Assembly: GCA_937967805.1 (NCBI GenBank)
Contig: CALBTC010000027.1
Location: forward strand, 1-9,985
Origin: an uncultured Anaerolineaceae bacterium
GTDB taxonomy: Bacteria > Chloroflexota > Anaerolineae > Promineifilales > Promineifilaceae
DNA: 9,985 nt
Direction: 5' to 3'
In this document: positions 6,094 to 9,985 of the stretch, piece by piece
How positions within the stretch are numbered: position 1 is the first letter of the stretch
Layout of the letters: each line of letters starts with the position of its first letter
The notes under the pieces: generated by a model
Seen by the model: only the letters and a program-made list of their open reading frames with translations
Told to the model about the DNA's origin: nothing
The model's database searches: none
Made by a program: the position numbers and the translations under genes

Positions 6094-8079
6094 ATGGAAT
6101 TACAATTTAACGAATTATCTGCCTCAAAACGTAAAGAATTTCGTCAAGCCTTAGAATCCGCTTTTCCGAATAGAAACAAATTGCGCCGAATGTTAAATGA
6201 GGAACTTTCATTTAACATAGAGCAAATTGACACCAGTCAAGGTCTGAGTGAACTGATAGACGAGCTAATAACTCACTATCAATCAGAAAGCCAAATTCTA
6301 GATTTGATTGCTGCAGCGCGCAATTCAAACAGTACAAACAACAAACTTCGTCAATTTTGTCAATCGATTGGCCCGGTTCAAGGCTTTCTATCGGAACAAG
6401 AGATCAGAAAAATAATTGAGAATTGTGGGGCTAGTTGGAATCCTGAAGAATTTAATTTAAAAATAAATACTTTAGAAAGGCAAATTTGTGCAATTGAAAT
6501 TCCGCTACAGAATGACAAAAGCAAAGCAATTGTTGGAACAGGATTTCTGGTTGGACCTAAAGTTATTTTAACAACTTACCATACTGTTGAATGCATTCAT
6601 AAGCGTAAAGACCTTCAGAAAGCTGGCCAAGATTGGGCGCTTCCAGAAGATTTACAATGCCATTTTGACTATTTGGCAAGTGCCGAGGATAAAATAATTC
6701 GTGAAAAAACCACAACACAATTAAATACGAATGATTGGTTATTGGATTTCAGTGAGCCGAGCTATGTAGACAGTTTTCCTGAAAACAAACGTTATGATCC
6801 TGATGAAGATGATTTAGATTATGCGCTTCTGATAATGGAAAAACCCATTGGTAGTCAAAAAGTTAAGGGACATCCAAAGCTCGAACAACGTGGATGGATT
6901 GAAATACAAGATAAAAACTTTCCTTTCGAGGTTGGTGAACCAATCATCATGCCCCAACATCCAAAGGGCAAGCATCTTCAACTTGTCATCTCAACAAACG
7001 GATATCGGTCACAAGCAGCGAACGGTACAAGATTATATTATTCCATAAAAACGGATTTTGGATCTTCTGGAGCTCCTTGCCTTAACAAAAATTTGGAATT
7101 AATTGGTATTCACCAAGGTATAAATGAAAAGGCACATTATCTCAACGAGAAGACTATCATTCCCTTAACAGCAATAGGAAATCGCATCAGAAAAAATGAA
7201 ATTGATTTAATTGAAGCTTCAAAAAAAAACAAATTTGACAGTGTAAATGCAAGCAAACGAGCATCCCAAAATGTTTTGAGTGAAGTCACTCATAGGGCTA
7301 GACAACTTAACCTGCAACCAGATATATCAATCGATGAGTTAAATCAAAAATTGATGGAGCAAATGGGTGATATAGAACACATGTTTCGCTATAATCCTTC
7401 TTGCGCACTCCTTCAAAAATTGCACCAGCAGATTACTGACACAGCTAATTTTGAAGTATCCAAAAAATTATCAGATTGGTTCCAAGAAATACTGAAACTT
7501 CGACCTTCACAAGTCTCGAAGTATGATTGGAATTTTGTGTGCCTTGATCAACATATCAAATTAAAAGGAGTCCCTCACATGCCGTCAGAATTTCACGAAT
7601 TGTTTGACGAGCAATTCCCCGAAACCGAGCGAGATGCTGTCGCCTATCTTTTATTTGCATCGAAACGAATTGATGATCATTTAAAAGAGGTATTAGAATT
7701 GACGCAACTATTTTCCTTTAACCCCTCTCCCAATAAATATAGGACGATAAGAAAAAAGGTGTTGAAAATACTTGAAAAGCTGAAAATTGAACAAGACAAG
7801 TTGAAATTCATTTTAAATTATTATGAGTGTTCATCTGATCTAGAAAAAGCTACCTCCCCATTTTCCCAACTGATTAGGTCCATCACAAAATTAAAACGTG
7901 AAATGCGAGAAGCTTCCGTTCAACTTGTTACCATAACAAACGAGATAGGTGTTGAAACAATATATTTATCGAACCGCCATCAAAACTTGGAAAAAGCTGG
8001 AGGTAAATTTAAAGAGTGGTTGATTGATTTAGCTACAACGGTTAAAAATTCTAACAAAACGTATTTGTCAGACAATTGA
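6094..8079 (+). CDS. EAD1-trypsin-like serine protease, conflict-system effector
   Basis: A 661-residue cytosolic protein without signal peptide. Residues 1-90 fit effector-associated domain 1 (EAD1): L-S-A-S-K-R-K-E-F spacing, ALESAFPNRNKLRRML, an LI-xx-LI helix and AARNSNSTNNKLRQF. EADs are adaptor domains that bring effectors to matching EADs on other conflict-system proteins. About residues 125-365 are a trypsin-like fold: VGTGFLVGPKVILTTYHTV with H163, DLDYALLIM with D242, and TDFGSSGAPCL with S325 in the G-x-S-G position, so the H-D-S triad is complete. Residues about 385-661 are helical and unrecognised; they may sense the trigger or bind a partner. Start ATG 6094 follows the 191-residue gene by 11 bases; a weak site (agga, 6081-6084) precedes it. 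Expected role: cutting a cellular or cognate target on infection or stress. The substrate is unknown; the adjacent 191-residue protein is a candidate. Confidence 0.9.
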   Translation: MELQFNELSASKRKEFRQALESAFPNRNKLRRMLNEELSFNIEQIDTSQGLSELIDELITHYQSESQILDLIAAARNSNSTNNKLRQFCQSIGPVQGFLSEQEIRKIIENCGASWNPEEFNLKINTLERQICAIEIPLQNDKSKAIVGTGFLVGPKVILTTYHTVECIHKRKDLQKAGQDWALPEDLQCHFDYLASAEDKIIREKTTTQLNTNDWLLDFSEPSYVDSFPENKRYDPDEDDLDYALLIMEKPIGSQKVKGHPKLEQRGWIEIQDKNFPFEVGEPIIMPQHPKGKHLQLVISTNGYRSQAANGTRLYYSIKTDFGSSGAPCLNKNLELIGIHQGINEKAHYLNEKTIIPLTAIGNRIRKNEIDLIEASKKNKFDSVNASKRASQNVLSEVTHRARQLNLQPDISIDELNQKLMEQMGDIEHMFRYNPSCALLQKLHQQITDTANFEVSKKLSDWFQEILKLRPSQVSKYDWNFVCLDQHIKLKGVPHMPSEFHELFDEQFPETERDAVAYLLFASKRIDDHLKEVLELTQLFSFNPSPNKYRTIRKKVLKILEKLKIEQDKLKFILNYYECSSDLEKATSPFSQLIRSITKLKREMREASVQLVTITNEIGVETIYLSNRHQNLEKAGGKFKEWLIDLATTVKNSNKTYLSDN

Positions 8080-8186
8080 TTGTTTATTTTGATGCTAATT
8101 GCTTACCATTACTTGGATCAGCGAACACATAATTAAGCTTTTATTTCCAATGCTATTCAACCTCCTCAAAACGAAAGGCAAACTAT

Positions 8187-8555
8187 ATGGTGAAATCGAC
8201 TCAGAAATCGAATGAGAGTCGAATCACTATTTTAAAAAATGGATTAATCGAGGATTGCGAGGAAATGGAACTAATGTTTCAAGAGGACACATATCAAACT
8301 GATTTAAATGCGGTTTTTGTAAATAGGGTGCGGGGTCGTGCCAGACTGCTTCTCACTGAACTTGAAGGGGCACTAATAACCAGGAACACATCTCATATTG
8401 AAGGCATTTTAAGCAAGTTGGTAGCTATTTGTGATGGAGCACTGGCTCATTTGTACAACAAAGAAAGGGTTGAATATTATGAGGTGATTTTAGGGAGGTT
8501 CAGGCCAAAGTTAAACGACTTCGCTACCGATTCTCAGGATCTAGATGGTTTATAA
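8187..8555 (+). CDS. Small helical protein, paralogue of the protein at 5097-5447
   Basis: A 122-residue acidic, predicted all-helical protein of no family known to me. It shares with the 116-residue product the order D-x(3)-VF[IV]N, then AICD, R, Y, I and RPxL, with a 3-residue length difference in the middle. ATG 8187 has aaagg at 8174-8178, eight bases upstream. A 107-base gap separates it from the protease gene, longer than other gaps in the cassette, so it may have its own promoter or have arrived by duplication. Base composition is AT-rich like the protease gene. Two diverged copies at both ends of the cassette suggest either a hetero-oligomeric partner pair or one sensor and one inhibitor; the sequence does not decide. 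The next feature downstream is the IS5-like transposase on the opposite strand. Confidence 0.8.
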   Translation: MVKSTQKSNESRITILKNGLIEDCEEMELMFQEDTYQTDLNAVFVNRVRGRARLLLTELEGALITRNTSHIEGILSKLVAICDGALAHLYNKERVEYYEVILGRFRPKLNDFATDSQDLDGL

Positions 8556-8663
8556 AATATATTAAAGAGGCTTATATGAACCTCCAGACAAAAAGGTTCG
8601 TTACACATGTACCAACTGTGGGTAAAAGTGACACCAGGTGGAATTCTTCCTTAGAGTTGTTCC
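8556..8663. other. Spacer between the cassette and the IS5-like transposase
   Basis: No credible gene is seen in these 108 bases. The left end of the IS5-like element should lie here, but I could not match any stretch to the region upstream of the transposase start as a terminal inverted repeat. GAACCT (8578-8583) and AGGTTC (8594-8599) could form a weak 6-bp stem, but no T-run follows it. Confidence 0.5.
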
Positions 8664-9176
8664 TTAATAATTGAGATGGAAGTTCCAGAGACCGGCGGCA
8701 ATGCCAATCACGTCATCATCAAAGGACTTTCTGTGATTACGAAAGCGATGAACAAGAATATTGTATCGTTTCAAACCACAGATCGCGTTTTCAACCAATA
8801 TTCTGATTTGGCTCAGCGCTTTATTATCAGCTTTTTGTTCGATTGATAAGGTGGTCACAGGGTTCTTCTTACTTTTACGTGGCTTTTTGTGTGGGATATG
8901 AATCTCTTCATACACATAATCGGTGAGAATGCCCTGATAGCCTAAATCAACTAAAACCTGAATGAATTCAAACCAAGCTTGTTCTGGCGGAAACTCCTCT
9001 TTAAGCATGGTGTAATCATGAACATGTCCGGCAAAGGTCCGCCCCAGGAAAAGAATCGTTTTGTTTAAGGCAGCTATCACGGTGTTTTTAACTGTGTGTC
9101 TTTTTTTTGCCACTGTAATGCTCACGTTGCTCTTGGTCAACCTGGGGACGACGATAGGTCCTTTCCGTAACATCAA
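8664..9176 (-). CDS. IS5-type transposase, C-terminal frame (DDE_Tnp_4-like)
   Basis: This frame supplies the second and third catalytic acids of a DDE transposase: D77 in VDLGYQG and E129 in VENAICGLKR, with the conserved AGHVHDYTML in between-strand position and a typical end (GIAAGLWNFHLNY). Its listed first 22 residues (from ATG 9176) overlap the upstream frame and do not resemble transposase, so the real product probably enters this frame near 9110, within the A8 run, rather than at its own ATG. There AKKRHTVKNTV continues the motif YSGKKK of the other frame, reproducing the family pattern YSGKKKRHTxK. Joining needs a net +1 (or -2) shift, achievable by ribosomal frameshifting or by transcripts with 7 or 10 adenines. 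If neither occurs, the transposase is broken. Confidence 0.75.
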   Translation of the reverse strand: MMLRKGPIVVPRLTKSNVSITVAKKRHTVKNTVIAALNKTILFLGRTFAGHVHDYTMLKEEFPPEQAWFEFIQVLVDLGYQGILTDYVYEEIHIPHKKPRKSKKNPVTTLSIEQKADNKALSQIRILVENAICGLKRYNILVHRFRNHRKSFDDDVIGIAAGLWNFHLNY

Positions 9177-9594
9177 TCAGAATCGTATCAATCTCAGCCA
9201 GTGCTTCAAGCAAATCATCTGGTGTGGCAAACTCACGCGGGGGCATGACCTCCAGGTGAACTAGGGTTTGATATAAAACAGGGACTAACTTATACAGGTT
9301 TTCATTCGCTTTGGACCGGGCCATGTTGAATTGCGTACCTAACACATCAAAAGTGGGATAAACCTTGAAATAGTAGAGCAGAAACAACAGCTTATCCCGC
9401 ACCGTTGGCAAAGCACCTTTTCGACCACCGCCCGGATGCCGTTTGCGGATGCCAGCTACGATACCGTCTTGATAGGCTTGCCATTGCAGCTTGGTGTAAG
9501 TCATGGAAAATGCTTCTAGTAAAATCTCGAATTGTGTTTTTGATACGCCGGTCAAGGAACGCAGATGACGATCATCACGAATTTGTAGGCTCAT
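9088..9594 (-). CDS. IS5-type transposase, N-terminal frame (helix-turn-helix and first catalytic D)
   Basis: A 168-residue frame starting at ATG 9594, with ggag (from 9606 on the - strand) about eight bases upstream. About residues 1-110 are the N-terminal DNA-binding part: LTGVSKTQFEILLEAF, GGGRKGALPTVRDKLLFLLYYFKVYPTFDVLGTQFNM split by typical turns, and ARSKANENLYKLV as a helix-turn-helix. Residue D141 in ILIDVTERTYRRP is the first catalytic acid. The frame ends soon after YSGKKK at TAA 9088-9090, before the rest of the catalytic core, so alone it would be inactive; it might act as an inhibitor of transposition, as known for short forms of some IS proteins. It is divergent from the gene at 9703. 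Confidence 0.78.
   Translation of the reverse strand: MSLQIRDDRHLRSLTGVSKTQFEILLEAFSMTYTKLQWQAYQDGIVAGIRKRHPGGGRKGALPTVRDKLLFLLYYFKVYPTFDVLGTQFNMARSKANENLYKLVPVLYQTLVHLEVMPPREFATPDDLLEALAEIDTILIDVTERTYRRPQVDQEQREHYSGKKKTHS
9101..9108 (-). other. A8 slippery run joining the two transposase frames
   Basis: On the - strand the bases GGC-AAA-AAA-AAG-ACA read G-K-K-K-T in the first frame, while GC-AAA-AAA-AGA in the second reads A-K-K-R-H-T. The conserved motif GKK(K)RHT is restored by losing one A or gaining two. A8 is long enough for polymerase slippage, so this may be a programmed joint or a simple mutation. Confidence 0.6.
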
Positions 9595-9633
9595 TTAGTT
9601 ACTCCGAGAGTATTCGGTAAATAAAAAAGTAAA

Positions 9634-9700
9634 CGGGACCACCAGAAGCGAGTAAAATCAAGTCATCACACAAAACATTACTTGCTCATTGGAGGTCCCG
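9634..9700 (+). promoter_or_regulatory. Long-range hairpin enclosing the ribosome-binding site of the second transposase gene
   Basis: Bases cgggaccacc (9634-9643) pair with ggaggtcccg (9691-9700) at 9 of 10 positions, with a 47-base loop. The right arm contains the whole Shine-Dalgarno ggagg (9691-9695). RNA begun upstream of 9634 would hide the site, while RNA begun in the loop would not; a TAAAAT hexamer at 9653-9658 could be an internal -10 box. This resembles the protection of IS10 and IS50 transposase genes against outside transcription. It may instead be part of the IS terminal repeat. Confidence 0.5.
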
Positions 9701-9702
9701 AT

Positions 9703-9985
9703 ATGTTGGCTAAATTTACAGCACTTTTCCAAAATAGACCAAACTCGTTGCAGTGGCCCGACACCGATTTGACTTTGTTGCCCGCCAAAATGAGCAAACG
9801 TATGTGGGTAGACCCAACCCAGTTTTTGACGCTGGTTCATGCGCTTAGTCTGGCCCATTGGTCTTTGTCTGTCATACAATCCTGGTATCCTGCTTTGCCC
9901 CCGCCTAGCAGGCGGGGGCGTATGCAAGTTTATCAAGACAGCAGCATTATCGTCATGGCCCTGGTTCACGTAGCCTGGCAGATGA
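9703..9985 (+). CDS. Transposase-like protein, N-terminal part (runs off the right edge)
   Basis: The frame from ATG 9703 stays open to the window end, giving 94 residues. It has an excellent ribosome-binding site (ggagg, 9691-9695, seven bases away). The product begins MLAKFTALFQNRP and contains LALAHWSL-like helical text and then SRRGRMQVYQDSSIIVMALVHVAWQM. The pattern RRGRxxxYxDxxIIxxALxxxxW is typical of the N-terminal part of DDE transposases of the IS4/IS5 kind, just before the catalytic core. No catalytic acid is yet in view, so the exact family is open. It is divergent from the IS5-like element, with 108 bases between the two starts. A perfect 9-bp hairpin at 9897-9919 lies inside the coding region. 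The opposite-strand frame 9658-9969 is judged a shadow. Confidence 0.65.
   Translation, partial: MLAKFTALFQNRPNSLQWPDTDLTLLPAKMSKRMWVDPTQFLTLVHALSLAHWSLSVIQSWYPALPPPSRRGRMQVYQDSSIIVMALVHVAWQM
9897..9919. repeat. Perfect 9-bp GC-rich hairpin inside the second transposase gene
   Basis: Arms gcccccgcc (9897-9905) and ggcgggggc (9911-9919) are exactly complementary around the loop tagca (9906-9910). The frame runs through it as A-L-P-P-P-S-R-R-G-R. It is by far the strongest local hairpin in the window and could pause transcription or translation, or be a small inserted palindromic repeat. Confidence 0.75.

Larger units (their letters stand above)
8664..9594 (-). mobile_element. IS5-family (DDE_Tnp_4-like) insertion sequence, coding part
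   Basis: Two overlapping - strand frames (168 and 170 residues) together make one transposase of roughly 310 residues, the usual size for IS5-type elements. The first carries a helix-turn-helix region and catalytic D141 (IDVTERTYRRP). The second carries D77 (VDLGYQG) and E129 (VENAICGLKR). The frames meet at an A8 run. True ends lie outside the given limits, and I could not identify terminal inverted repeats or a target duplication by eye. Confidence 0.8.

Noticed and set aside
8065..8083. Short palindromes ttgtc-a-gacaa and acaat-tg-attgt at the protease stop codon
   Set aside because: Loops of one or two bases and AT-rich arms; expected by chance in such text.
8578..8599. GAACCT...AGGTTC as a terminator after the 122-residue protein gene
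   Set aside because: Only 6 bp with a 10-base loop and no following T-run.
9061..9620. Short + strand frames opposite the IS5-like transposase
   Set aside because: They are antisense to a recognisable transposase and have no protein-like features.
9658..9969. A 103-codon - strand frame at the right end
   Set aside because: The opposite frame from 9703 has a strong ribosome-binding site and transposase-like residues; this one has neither.

Overview
The window is a bacterial accessory stretch that looks like part of a defence island. Three blocks follow one another: a DNA-modification block (1-5072), an AT-rich cassette centred on a trypsin-like protease with an effector-associated domain (5097-8555), and two back-to-back transposase genes (8664-9985). 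All non-transposase genes are on the + strand. The host cannot be named with confidence. The modification gene carries two degenerate, inverted copies of a short-unit repeat that reads as 'SDYRLRI'-type peptides. I associate that kind of interspersed repeat with large genomes such as Chloroflexota or filamentous Cyanobacteria, but this is only an impression.

Positions 1-828 hold the 3' part of an unrecognised gene whose frame is open to the left edge. After 17 bases comes a 1408-residue fused DNA adenine methyltransferase of the Eco57I/type IIG kind. It has an N-terminal nuclease-like region with a degenerate active site, methyltransferase motifs DMAMGSGAF (from D640) and NPPF (904-907), a C-terminal target-recognition half, a lysine-rich tail and a terminal QLSLF that matches the sliding-clamp-binding consensus. 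The gene is compositionally mosaic: about residues 898-1293, covering NPPF and target recognition, are clearly AT-richer than the flanks.

From 5097 to 8555 lies a compact set of four genes: a 116-residue helical protein, a 191-residue protein with a hydrophobic segment and a C-terminal winged helix, a 661-residue EAD1-trypsin-like protease, and a 122-residue protein that is a diverged paralogue of the 116-residue one. Thus two paralogous small proteins bracket a protease and a possible membrane protein. This fits the logic of conflict systems in which a sensor triggers a protease that acts on a toxic partner, but I do not recognise this gene set as a named system.

The right end has an IS5-type (DDE_Tnp_4-like) transposase on the - strand, split into two frames at an A8 run with all three catalytic residues retained. 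Facing away from it is the start of a second transposase-like gene that runs off the window. Its ribosome-binding site lies inside a long-range hairpin, and its coding region contains a perfect 9-bp GC-rich hairpin. No gap between genes exceeds about 110 bases, and I saw no tRNA, rRNA or CRISPR array.
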